Assembly: GCA_028564675.1 (NCBI GenBank)
Contig: JAOVVO010000130.1
Coordinates: forward strand, 87,483-151,482
Source of the DNA: Onchocerca lupi
Taxonomy: Eukaryota; Nematoda; Chromadorea; Rhabditida; Onchocercidae
Length of the DNA stretch: 64,000 bases
Direction of reading: 5' to 3'
Shown here: positions 36,762 through 48,542 of the stretch, one piece after another
Layout of the letters: every line of letters begins with the position of its first letter
Position numbering within the stretch: the first letter of the stretch is position 1
Position numbers and translations under genes: made by a program
Notes under the pieces: model-generated
Seen by the model: only the letters and a program-made list of their open reading frames with translations
The model's database searches: none
What the model was told of the DNA's origin: nothing

Positions 36762-37402
36762 GATTACTTCTGAAAGAAAAAAATCCTATGTCAAAGTAAA
36801 GCTAATATATAAAACATGGATTACACTTAGCTATGGTACCTATCAATGCTCAGCCAGGTTTAGCCTGTTTTCCAGGTGAAAAAATTATAAGAATTGCACA
36901 AGTGAAAAGCTTCTTTGACAGCTCGTTTTATAATTTCAATAATAATAATGTAATAACAGGTTCATTCCCATTAGTCGTTTTGAACAATGCTCCAGTCTTG
37001 CTTATTTTGCCTTATTCATTTCATTTTTCGACAAGTTCAAAGGAAACATAATCACTAGGTGATAAGATGAACGCCTGAAAATGTTCCTATGAATTATCTG
37101 ATTGCACTTTTCATCAGTATATGATTAATACTTGGAAAAATACGTTATCAAATTTAATAATTGATACCTGTAAAAATGTATTTTGAAATTTGAAAATCAC
37201 ATTTGGATTGTGAAATGGATGAAAATATGGAAATAAATGGAATAGTTTGATGTTTGGTGTCGTGAAAATTAAATAAATTGAACGTATTCGAAAGCATGTA
37301 AGGTAAATAAAATTCTTCTTTCTCCATAACCATGGTAACCTGTATGATGGGCAATATCAGTTCAGGTGAAATGAAATAGAAAATGAAAAAAAAAAAAAAA
37401 TG

Positions 37403-37444
<42 letters not shown>

Positions 37445-38430
37445 AAGATGCCGTAATAAATTATCCGCAAATATCAGTAAACTATTTGTCGAAGAGGACA
37501 GACAATAAAACTCAGATACATCAAAATTCAAACATTATCTTTGCTAATAAGATTGAATTTATTATAAAAGCTAAAATCATTTTTATAAACATTAAACGTT
37601 CTTTGTTTGAATTTAAAATTTCATAAGAACAAAAATCCATTATAATTTAAAATTAGGAAAGGCACAATGCAACAAAATACGGCAATTGAAAATATCGTCC
37701 GTTAAATTTAAAACTCTCCCAATTTTTAAATTTTCTTAAATGTAGATGATAATATTGGAACTGATGACTAAATCCGATGAATTAATCAACCAATAATATC
37801 AGCATTGGAATTTGTGAAGAATTTCGAGAAATTTTTCAAATTCCAAGTTGTTTATTTGTACTTCTTTCACTGTGAATTAGATAGATAGCGCAAAAAATCG
37901 CCTGTATTTATCGGGATTCTGACTATGCTAGTGCAAAATATATTATAAAAATAATTGCAGAATAAAAGTAATTCTTCAGTCATTCATTGCTCTCTGCGAC
38001 ATTCGGATAAAATAAAATGAAAAAATCTTCCTCGTTTCTTGTTTGTGTTTGTTTTACACTTGTTGGTTAATTGTTAGAATAATTTAATTACATATTTCAT
38101 TACTTTTTCTAAGTACTAATGATGACCGCGATTTGTACCGTATATCTGGCAGATATCAATATTCATGACATCTGAGAATTATGATTCCTCCCCTCAGAAC
38201 ATCTGAATCATAATTTCTTTCTTTGTTTAGACAAATTAAAGCATTGTTGCACATTCATTGCATGCTATACGTGTTGAAATACATTAGATGATTGTTTATC
38301 ATTGATCTATTGATATCATTTTGTTTATCTCCCATTTATTCCCCGAGATTTGAATCCTTTTTTTTTCCTTTTTTTTTTCTCTCTCTCTCTCTCTCTCTCT
38401 GATATAAGTTGTGGAATTGCTATTTTTCTC

Positions 38431-38448
38431 AGTACTGGATATTTTCAG
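38431..38448 (+). promoter_or_regulatory. Candidate spliced-leader acceptor sites for ILVBL
   Basis: TATTTTTCTCAG and ATTTTCAG end at 38432 and 38448, 46 and 30 bases upstream of the proposed start codon. Either could receive a spliced leader or be the acceptor of a 5' UTR intron. Confidence 0.35.
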
Positions 38449-38478
38449 GGTATTAAACGGTGCATAAAGGTAAAAACT

Positions 38479-41400
38479 ATGTTTTTACTGTTGGAAATTT
38501 TAATAATTCTCGTTGTTCTTGTTATATGGTTGTTCAAATTCACCGGTATCGATAGCATCGATACTTTACATCAGATTTTAGCAGATTTTTATTTTAGCGA
38601 TCGATCACATTGGATATTAGATCTTTTCCAGGTATTATTTGTATGAGAAGGAGTTTGGATAAAACGGTTTGGTCGTTCTTGAATTAAGGGATATGTTGGA
38701 TGTATAATTATTACTTATCATAACCGTAAAAATTGAACTAAGGATTTTTAACTATATGCAAAATAGAATTTATGTTTACAAAAATTCAGGTTGATGAGAA
38801 TTCGGATCATTATGGTGGCGAATTAGTTGCTGCAGTATTGAAGGTAAAGTTAATTTTCATTGGAATATAATTTGAAGCATCCGTTTGGGATTAGCAGTTC
38901 ATTCTATATGCCAGTTAGAATTATTCGTTTTCACAACTATTTTTGATGACTCTTTTATCGATTGTCTCATACTTCGAATTCCGAAAACCTTGAAATAGAG
39001 TATATTAAAAGGTTTAATGTATTGATGTATAATCGAAATCATTTCCTTTACGAACTAGTTAGTGGTAATCTCAAAAATATTTGTTTCCAAGAATCAGCCT
39101 TTTGGATGTCTTCTAGGCACACAGTGTAAGCGAGATATTTACATTATGTGGCGGACATATATCACCGATATTGGTTGCTGCGGAAAATATTGGCATCCAC
39201 GTGTACGACACACGCCATGAAGTTAACGCCGTGTTTGCAGCAGATGCTGTTGCACGCCTGCGGCAAAGTATTGGCGTGGCAGTTGTTACTGCAGGACCAG
39301 GTAGGAAAAATGTCTAGAAATTCTCTGCTATGTAGATTAAACTAGTTTTAAATATACTAGTTCTACTTGAATAAACTATGTTATGGAATTGGATTTTCCA
39401 TCCAGTGAAATGTGATGATATAAGAAAGGATATGGCTGCTAAAAACTAGACGTTTTCGAACTAGCAACAGTTTAATTATTGGTTGGGTTAAAATAAATGA
39501 TTTACTTTTTAGTTGAAATAAATGATTTACTAGATATCTGTGTAATCAATGAGCGGAGAAATATAACAGTATAAATTTATTGTTTATTGCTTTTGCTCTT
39601 CTGTTAAAATTGCTTCGATTTAGGTTTAACAAACACAATTACTGCACTGAAAAATGCACAGATGGCAGAAACTGCAGTTGTTATTATCGCCGGCTCTGCA
39701 CCAGCTTTATTGAAAAATCGTGGCTCTCTGCAGGTTATCATTAATTTACTTGCAAGCTAATTGCAGAATCCGTTTGGGTAGAATTAAGGATCATTAAATG
39801 AATTTGGTATCCCAGCAGGACTAGATACGGTTGTCCAGTGCGATTTTTGTGATAATGAAGTGATTGCATACCTCATATTGCTGCACTTAAGCACTTTAAA
39901 ATAAGCTTACGATGCCAACGACGACTGCATTTTTTCCATTTATTTCGCACGTTTCACGTTTATTAATGATAAAATTCTGAAAATATTTGATTATTTTTTT
40001 TTTTTTCAAGGATATTGATCAACTCTCGTTAATGCGACCACTATGTAAATATGTTGCTCGAGTAACACGTATAAAGGATATTGTAACGATTCTCAAAAAA
40101 GCCATTCATTTCGCACAGAGTGGTACACCTGGTCCGGTTTTTGTGGAGATACCCATTGATGTACTTTATTCATATAAAATGGTGTTCAAGGAACTGAATC
40201 TTATTAAAGTCAAAAATTTTAAGCAAGTAAAAATTTTCTTTTTTTGATGGATTTTTTTGAAGATAGTCATACTAATTTCAAAATTAATGAAAAAGCCATT
40301 CATAATCCATTTCTTTTTATAATATTTGGATGTACAAAATTTAGGAAGGAAAATTTTCTGGTTTTGGTATTGAAATTCAGTATATGATTCGTATGAGATT
40401 TTTACTAATGCGATAGAGATAATGATAAGAATGAAAGGAAAGGAAAGTATAGATAATCAGTCGTTCTAGAAATTTTTAGGGTTTTCGTTTAGGAAAATGA
40501 GTTCTAAGATTTGAGTGACTCTTTGTGAGATCTTATCTGATTTTTTTTTTTTTTTGAATAAATTTAAATTTTATTTTCAGAAAATCATCAACGCATACAT
40601 CTTACTACACATTTTTCGACAGTTCAGTGGTGGTTGGCGTATAGGACAAAATATACTGCCTATACCTCCAAAAATAACATTTCCAAAAAATAAAGATGTT
40701 ATGAAACTGATGCATCTGCTAATCAAATCGAAAAAGCCAGTGTTAGTTATTGGTAGTCAAGCCGTTTTGCCCCCTATTAGTGTGCATGAATTAAAGGATG
40801 CTGTAAAGGTATGTTTGACTTATTTATTCAGTGCATTTAAGCTAATGAGATGTCATGATTTCTTATCTGCAGAACAGAATTCAAGATTGCTGCGACGTAT
40901 AAATTGTTACAGAACTTTTAGTTATGATGATTTTATTTAGAATGTATATATATATATATATATATTATATTATATATATATATTGTTTGCTTTTACTATT
41001 TTGCGTTCTGTTCCTAATAAGTTGTTTGGGGTAATTTTGATGTTTAGTTCTGTTTTTGTGTTAGTTTTTCTTGTTTTATCTGTAAGTTATCAATCTATTT
41101 TGGATAGTTATATATATATATATAATTGCATTTTAGCATGCAAATATGCAAAAATGTGTATATAAACCTACTAACTAGTCTATGTTGCAGGCTATCAATA
41201 TCCCGACATACTTAGTCGGCATGTCTCGTGGATTACTAGGGTATCAAAGTCCTATTCATATGCGCCACAACAGAAAGGATGCTCTAAAAGAAGCCGATTT
41301 GATTATTCTTGCAGGTGTTTAATTTTTATTTTTTAAATTGAACCAGTTTGCACAATTGATCTTCGAAAGCATCTCATGATTGCATAAAACCAGATCGTTT

Positions 41401-43455
41401 CAGGTCAGGTATGCGATTTTCGTCTTTCATACGGACTTACTCTTTCATCACGTGCTAATATAGTTTCAATAAATCGTGATCGAGCGCAGATGTTGAAAAA
41501 TGAAGGCACATTTTGGCGAGTTAATTTAATGATCCAGGCAGATGTCGCAACAACCTTAGTCAACCTCGCACACTGTTTGAAGTCATCTGATTGTGAAGTA
41601 TCCTTTTTTCCGTCTTTTTTATATCGTTTCTTCTTGAAAGCAGGAAGTTTTTATCGAATAGTGATATCTTTAACCTTAAATTTAGGCATTCTCCATAGAC
41701 ATACTAATACCTTGAATCGTTGTTAGTTCGTTCCTTACAAGACTGCAACTAAAGCATGTTTTAACTGTAATGTTTTATTAGCTTTGCCCCAGGATCATGT
41801 TTTGATTTTGAATTTTTTTAAATGATTGAATAGTTATTGATACCATAGATAACTGATTAGTATTAAGTTTCATGGCAAAATTTGTTGCTCAAAATTTCTA
41901 GTTATTCTAAACTTTTATTATATGATTCGTTATAGTATGCATACACGTCTAAAATGAAAAATGAGTAAATCTTTTAGTATTGTTCGTCGGTGCAGGAATG
42001 GATGTTATATTTGACAATGAAAGAAAATGAGAAAAATGCGGAAAATATGAAAAAAATGAGTGAGGCACTCATAGGAAATGGAATCAATCCCCTTTACGTG
42101 CTATCTCTGATCAACAAAGTTAGCCATTCGTTGTGTTCTGTTGTTTTATTCAGTTTTATTTTATGAAGGATCTAATAGTTCTTTAATTTTTATATTGTTG
42201 ATTTGTATTCTGCAGGTTTTGCCAGAAAATGCAATCTTGATAGCTGATGGTGGAGATTTTATTGCAAATGCCGCATACAGTGTACATCCGAGAGGCCCGC
42301 TACAGTGGCTTGATCCCGGAGTTTTCGGTACTTTGGGTGTTGGAGCCGGTTTTGCACTTGGAGCAAAAGCCGTGCGTTACGCTATGCTTCATAAAAACTT
42401 GACAACTTTTGTTTTGAAAAAAGTTTAATTAAAAAAGAAACATACCGCTTTTTCCTTACTGATTCAAGCATTTGATCTATTCGGACTAAAAGTCGATTTG
42501 GCTTTGAATTGTATTTCTTCCCAACGTTGCATTTACTAGTAAGCATTTTTTAGCATTACTTCACATTTTAAATCATGTGATATGTACATCTTGATATTTT
42601 GGAATTTTTTTCTTTTTTTTTTTCTTTAATAACCGTAGCGGTCAGACGTGAGAGCAAAAATTGGACTTGATATAAGATAAATAAGAACTATGTTTTCTTC
42701 AAAGTATAAGTCCTTTTATGAAGTTTCTTGTGGGATAGATATAGGCTACAAATTTTTACTTTACATTACTTAATTTGTTATAGGTTTATCCAAATCGGCC
42801 AGTTGTGATTATATACGGTGATGGATCCTGTGGATTTTCGCTAATGGAATTTGATACTTTTTCGCGTCATAAATTTTCTGTTGTAGCATTAATTGGAAAC
42901 GATGCTTGTTGGTCACAAATTGCACGTGAGCAAGTTGCCATATTCAAAAGTTCAGTAGCAGTTGATCTTAAGGTATGTCATTTCATTACTTCGCACATTT
43001 TATTAAAGTCACTATGCTATAACTTTGTTCAGCGCAAGAAAGGAGATTTCCAAATAAAGTTTCATAATGTTTGTTTTGTTGTTGAAAATTGTTCATGACC
43101 AATGATGATCAAGTATGTAATGTCAAATTCAGAGAAAGTTATTCGAGGTATCTCAGATACATTAGGGTCTATTTTTTGAAGTCGCATTAATTTTTTCTTT
43201 TACGTTGAAAGATTGTTTCGACATGTTAAAGGTTTTCCACTTTTTAAGAAATGAAAAGCGGACTTTTTTCAGCACACGAGATACGACAATGTAGGGATAG
43301 CATTAGGTGCACGTGGTGAATTGATTGACTGTAAAGAAGATCTGACAAAAGAACGCTTTGAAAAAATCTTCGCATCTGCAACAGGCGGTACTTCGGTAGT
43401 TGTTAATATCATTATCGGCAAATCGAATTTCAGAGATGGTAGCATCTGTGTCTGA
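38479..43455 (+). CDS. ILVBL: Thiamine-diphosphate 2-hydroxyacyl-CoA lyase / acetolactate synthase-like protein
   Basis: Twelve exons: 38479-38631, 38790-38843, 39117-39300, 39624-39733, 40011-40226, 40581-40808, 41191-41314, 41404-41597, 41996-42118, 42216-42371, 42784-42972, 43273-43455. They encode 637 residues (human ILVBL/HACL2 632). The human enzyme is an endoplasmic-reticulum ThDP enzyme that cleaves 2-hydroxy fatty acyl-CoAs in phytosphingosine and fatty-acid alpha-oxidation. An N-terminal membrane anchor spans about residues 2-20. Domains follow family order: the pyrimidine-binding domain, with catalytic Glu104 in DTRHEVNAVFAADA and TAGPGLTNT; a central domain with LVIGSQAVLPP and VCDFRLSYG; and a pyrophosphate-binding domain. 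The last carries DGGDFIANAAY, FGTLGVGAGFALGAK and the ThDP/Mg motif GDG(526)...N(553). The close identity of these blocks to human ILVBL separates it from peroxisomal HACL1. All phases agree and no residue I would expect is missing. Confidence 0.95.
40944..40984. repeat. (AT)n microsatellite in an ILVBL intron
   Basis: About 40 bases of alternating AT between the exons ending at 40808 and starting at 41191. A shorter AT run recurs near 41110. Confidence 0.9.
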
Positions 43456-43630
43456 TTAATCATGTGATATGATTCTTACAGGAATTGCAGCATTTCACTT
43501 ATTATAACTAAACAGGTACAATGTACCTTAGATCTATTATGTACTGCCTAACAATGCATGCTTTAAAATCAGCAGATTCATAGTCTAACCAGAATATCGA
43601 TCTAAATTCTCTATACAAAAGCTTTTTTAT

Positions 43631-43636
43631 AATAAA
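43631..43636 (+). terminator. Candidate polyadenylation signal of ILVBL
   Basis: A canonical AATAAA about 175 bases after the ILVBL stop codon and before the inverted QNG1 fragment. Confidence 0.5.
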
Positions 43637-43795
43637 GTTTACTAAGTCATGCTGACTATGCTAACATTATTTTTTAATTTCCTGAAGCGAAATTTACTAT
43701 GGTATTACTCGATGTCAAATACATATCAGCTTGATTTAATAGCAAGGACTACCGAGATATGAGTAAAAGAAGAAAGCTGATGAATATGTACAAAT

Positions 43796-44035
43796 ATTTA
43801 CATGTTGCAGTGAATTAACAATGTTTCCCATTGTCGTATACTGCAAGCACTTCATTTCCTAGATGTACTGAAGTATTCGTCACTGACGAAACAATTGGAT
43901 GGAAAAGAATTACTACAGAATTGTTCAGAATATGAAGTGGAACTTCGAGGATTCTCAATTAAAACTTGTGATGTCTGTTTAATTCTCAATCAAAACGTCT
44001 ATAATTTAAGCAAGATAGAAATATAAATTTTTTCT
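43796..44035 (+). pseudogene. Inverted, decayed partial copy of QNG1 (one exon plus flanking introns)
   Basis: Read on the plus strand, this segment matches the minus-strand QNG1 sequence at about 44397-44640. The match starts in the intron before an exon (TTTACATGTTGCAG, acceptor kept), covers the 166-base exon and continues into the next intron (TTCTCAATCAAA, TTTAAGCAA). Homology fades near 44035. The copy has a one-base deletion just after ATGTTTCCC, which shifts the frame and exposes a TAG, and a three-base deletion further on. Because intron sequence is included, it arose by DNA-level inverted duplication, not retroposition. It lies downstream of QNG1 in the antisense orientation. It cannot make QNG1 protein. 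Confidence 0.9.
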
Positions 44036-44157
44036 AAAAAAGAAAACGAAGAAATATCTTTGATCTTTACAAAGAAATCTTTTTAATAGTTTTGATCTTT
44101 TATCCATCTGACAAAAATGAAAAATATAACAATAGTTATGAACTTTAAATTTAATAA

Positions 44158-46656
44158 TCAATAATATATGCAACGTGTTCGATGAAATGGAACTGTCTCT
44201 TCGATTCGTTCAGCATTTTTCCGTCGATACAGCCACAAAAAATTATCTACGTAAGCTGCATTGTATTTAGTGTCATTGACATCCGCTATTTTCTGCCGAA
44301 TTACTTTAACGATGTCCTGAAAATTCTTTGATAGAGTGAAATTAAAAGCTTTCTTATCTATCAAAAAATATGATTTTTTTTTTTTGTTTAAATCAAAGAT
44401 AAAAATTTGTGTTTCTATTTTGCTTAAATTATGGACGGTTTGATTGAGAATCAAACAAACATCACAAGCTTTAATTGAAAATCCTCGAATTTCCACTTCA
44501 TATTCTGAACCGTTCTGTAGTAACTCTTTTCCGTCCAACTGTTTCATCAATGTTGACGAATACTTTAGTACATCTAGAAAATGAAGTACTTGCGGTACAC
44601 GATAATCGGGAAACATCGTTAATTCACTGTAACATGTAAATAGTTCTGCATAGTGTCGTATTTAAGAAATGAATGCCAATTTTTGCATTTTCTTTTTTGT
44701 TAAATGATAAATCCTTACTGAATATCATGAAAATTGCATGTATCATCAACTTTTCGCATACACAAATATATATCGTTCACAAGAATTTGTGCTCGTTTAA
44801 GAAACGAAACTAAAAGAATATATTGAAGTGAAGGTAGCTCATTTCAAGGAGATAACTGAGATAACTTTTGCCTCCAACCAACCAATCTAATTAATCATAT
44901 CTTAATTATGAATAAATCCCGCTTCATACCCAACATGCCTACGATTCCTATCTATTAAATCAAGAATATCTAAAAATAGTATATGCTTCTCTTTATGCCA
45001 TCGAATAATTTTTTTAAAACTAATGAAGATTTTGCAAAAAGAAAAAAACAATTAGTTGATGTGAAAAAAAAGGAAAGAATTATACTTTTTTGTCCTTTGT
45101 AAGTAGCAAAATCTCGATAACTTTCGAAATTTTCCACGACATCCTTCATCAGTTTAACGGCGCTTTTATTGCACTTCAAAATGCAATTGTAAAAATTTCC
45201 ATCAAATTTCTATAAATGGAAAGAATGGGATTTTGGGCAATTGAAATGAATTCACAGAAATATGATACCTGATTGAGTATTCTTCCAGCTTCATTTATCA
45301 CCTCTACTCGCTCTTGTAACAAAGGAATTTCGCTACCTAAAAAGAAATCTTGCTTTTTTTTCTTCTTTTCTCGTTGAATTGTTTTATGACATCTAAATTT
45401 TGTTAGAAATGAGCTTATCGTAGGTTATTTGCTGTGGGAAAAAAAAAAGAAAAAAAGTGCAAATTATCAAATCCTTGATTAATCATTAGATTATGTAGGC
45501 TTGAAATCTGATATCTGATATTTTGAGTTTTTTTATCGGCGATATTAGAACAGTTCCACACGCGACATACAACTACTGCTAATGCAGATATAACACAAGA
45601 TAACTGGATAATTCTGGTTATTCTTGACAAAATTGAGAGGACTAATTTCATTTCAAAATGTCAACTTCGGCTATCCGAAAGATTAAGATATGGAAAACTA
45701 ACCGTCATCAGTTTTGAAGATCTTTCTAACATCATCCGGAGTAACATTTTCCATATAACTGGAACTGGTAATCGGTATGTTCTCCTCTAAAGCTCTATTA
45801 ATGCATGCACATGCAGCCAGGTAACCCGTATATTGTTTTCCGTGAAATGTTACTCTAAAATTTGCTTCATGATCAGACCAAAATGAGAAATTGATCGTAT
45901 CAACGAGAAAGATCCTGAAAGAAATGAATCAATGGTGATGTATGTCTTCTAATAAAACTGTAAAAAATATAACAAAAATCAGGTGAAATTTTACCAAAAT
46001 ACCAAACTTTCAGAAAATTTTGAAAATTTCTTCGCTTGTTTCATAAAAAGTAATCGAAAGTAATCCACTATTTTCATTATTAAGTTTCGGGAAATCCCAT
46101 CCATCACATTAGCTTATCAATAGCTTTACAAAGAAAAAAAGAATAGTAATGGTAATTTTTTGTACTTGAGTAAGTTGTAAATTTTACCAATCAATAGTCT
46201 TACGATCAGCTACTTGTCGATGAACATCAACTGCGAAATATGTATTCTCCGTAAAATCACTGCTGTCGATAATCTGCATGTCAAATTTAAAAATTTATAT
46301 TTCAAATGTTTAAATTGAGAATGATTCAATTGGACGAATAATTCTTAGAAGATCTTCAAGCTGAATTAGCAGATGGATTAAATAATGATAAAATGACGGT
46401 TTATACTTGTATTTATTTCACAAAGCATATATAACTATCATATCCGTCATGAATTTACGTACTAATGATTGTTTCTTTAAAATGATCATTTTTGGAATAT
46501 ACTCATTTAACTGGTGATAAAAGATTAATTATAAAGACATACAAGTTGAGCTACTTTTAGTATTCCTTCTTGGCATAATTCCATGTTGTTAGTACTATTT
46601 GCAACTATAAATTCGGCACTTTCACGTGGATATAATCGATCAACAAAAACAGACAT
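44158..46656 (-). CDS. QNG1: Queuosine 5'-phosphate N-glycosylase / queuosine salvage protein (DUF2419)
   Basis: Eight exons (complement): 46543-46656, 46188-46273, 45703-45914, 45269-45336, 45086-45209, 44719-44809, 44461-44626, 44158-44316. They encode 339 residues (human QNG1/C9orf64 is 341). The enzyme releases queuine from queuosine 5'-monophosphate so the base can be reinserted into tRNA anticodons; animals cannot make queuine and obtain it from bacteria or diet. Family motifs appear in order: PRESAEFIV near the N-terminus, DTINFSFW (72-79), GYLAACACINRALEE, SEIPLLQERV, KFDGNFYNC with VENFESYRD, LKRAQILVNDIY, LTMFPDYRVPQ (234-244), EVEIRGFSIKACD, then FHRTRCIYY at the end. The last intron (44317-44460) is 144 bases with no in-frame stop; I splice it because the total length and the helix after SIKACD then match the family. 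A TTGCAG acceptor lies six bases before the ATG, a good spliced-leader site. Confidence 0.94.
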
Positions 46657-48542
46657 ATCTATCTGCAAGTATAAAAGTCGAAATGTAATTTTTATTCTAT
46701 TTTCGGGTAATAAAATCAAAGATATTCAAAGTAAGGCTATATTTGATTCTTCAGGAATCTCATATTCTGCCATAACATTGTTCTATGAAATAACCTTAAC
46801 ACCACTATTCTACTTCTACATTATTTCAAGGAATCATCGGGACGTGATAATGCCTTCAAACAATGCCCGAAATCCCAATATTCTGCTTTGACAATAATCT
46901 TTCGTATCTTTACCATTCTTCATGGTTATCCCTATACAAGAACTTCATTTGATTCTTCCATGATTAATTCAAAAATAAAATGAATTTTGCGATTTGTTGC
47001 GACATAAAAATATATACAGAAATGTTAACCCGCGTTAGATTGCTAAAAATATCTCCATGAAAAAGATTTATTCAATTTCAATTCTTTTCTTTAAATTCTG
47101 ATAAGCAACCAAATTTATGTAAGAATAAACAAATATATGAAAGAGGCATAGTTAAATATGAATGAAAAGCATATTTACAAGATAATTATAATGTGCACCG
47201 AATATCACGAGGTTTCAGAATTCTTATCATTTAATCCGATTCCTTCTGAGAAGTAAGGTACTAATAATTTTTGATTAAAAAAAAAGAACATCGCGAATTT
47301 CATGAAACTTATTCCACTGATATCGGAATTTTGAAACGTAAAAAAATTATGAATAAATGATGCAACACTATTATTACGTAATTTCATCCAACTTTCTTTT
47401 TCTTGAAATGAAATTGGTCAAATCGAAAACATTCTTGCAGCAGAAATATAAGGAATTCGGAAAATTTCAAGGATTTGACATCATTTACCGCAAAAAAAAA
47501 ACCGCCCACGAAAAAAAACAATGCTGACTGCCATGCAATAAATCCAATAATAACGGAATATCTCCTGAAGATGAAAAAAAAAATGGATATTGTGCCGTTC
47601 GTAATGTATGAAAAATATATTATAAAAAAATGAAATTCGTGCTTATGTACAGGGAATCCTATAAATTAATAATATCGAGAATAAATTCAAAGAATTCAAA
47701 TTTTCCATCAAAAATAATAGCAACTCAACTTGTCCAACGAATCTGATGAACTGTTGATAGAAAAATTGAGAGTGGTGGATTCAATTTATAACAGCTAATA
47801 CCGGAATTGATAACAGATACAATTAATCAGTGATTGGTATCAAAATTTATATTAAATTCCACCAATTAATAAAGAAACTGAAATCAGAATAATGAAAAAA
47901 AAAAAAAAAAAAAACAAATTCAATAACCAGTATAATAATTAATCAACTGGAGCTCATTTTCCTTTTTTTTTTTTTTTTTTTAATATAAATGGAGCAAATA
48001 ATATGAGTGAGCAAAAGTGAAAAAATGAGAGAAGTATATAACAATAAAAAGACATTTGAGGGGGTAAATACACATTTGAAACATAACATAAATCATTTTG
48101 AAGAAATACAATTTATTTTAAACGGAGCATTTTTATCTTCCTTCAGAAAATTGACAAGTAAAAATCAAAATATTAAAAAAAAAAAAAAAATATGATGAAA
48201 TTATTTAAATAACATATAACTCATCCCATAGTAGTTCACAAATAATGATATCATGGGAAACAATATCACCTGATTTAAAAGATAGGCACAATGAAGGAAG
48301 AAATTTGCGTGTACCGTTTCTATGTAATGAATTAATTATACAATATGAAATCACTTTGCTACTATACTATCTCGTACAGAAAAAAGTACGGTCACTAAGA
48401 GAGATAACTCACTGAACAAAAAAAGGAAGAAAAAAAAGTATGATTATTAGAAGGAATGATCATATTGGGATGAAAGAAATTTATATCGCAACAGCTATTG
48501 ATAAGAAGGAAAAACAACAAAAAAATCTAGTCACTGAAAATT
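46657..48542. other. 1.9-kb intergenic region between RIPOR and QNG1
   Basis: Both neighbours are on the minus strand, so this holds the RIPOR 3' UTR and the QNG1 promoter. A/T homopolymers are common (for example near 47897-47915 and 47968-47982). No supported exon was found. Confidence 0.5.
46662..46668 (-). promoter_or_regulatory. Candidate spliced-leader acceptor of QNG1
   Basis: ACTTGCAG on the minus strand ends six bases before the QNG1 start codon, the spacing often seen for trans-splicing in nematodes. A cis-spliced 5' UTR intron is the alternative. Confidence 0.45.

Larger units (their letters stand above)
35003..38478. other. 3.5-kb intergenic region, divergent promoters
   Basis: This separates the transporter (minus) from the ILVBL gene (plus). 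It includes an ACAC microsatellite (about 36686-36761), a purine run with 34 A (37403-37436) and a TC repeat (about 38379-38401) just before the ILVBL transcript. No supported coding exon was found. Confidence 0.5.

Noticed and set aside
41996..42118. Possible operon of ILVBL with neighbours
   Set aside because: ILVBL is flanked by genes on the opposite strand, so it cannot be part of a multi-gene operon here.
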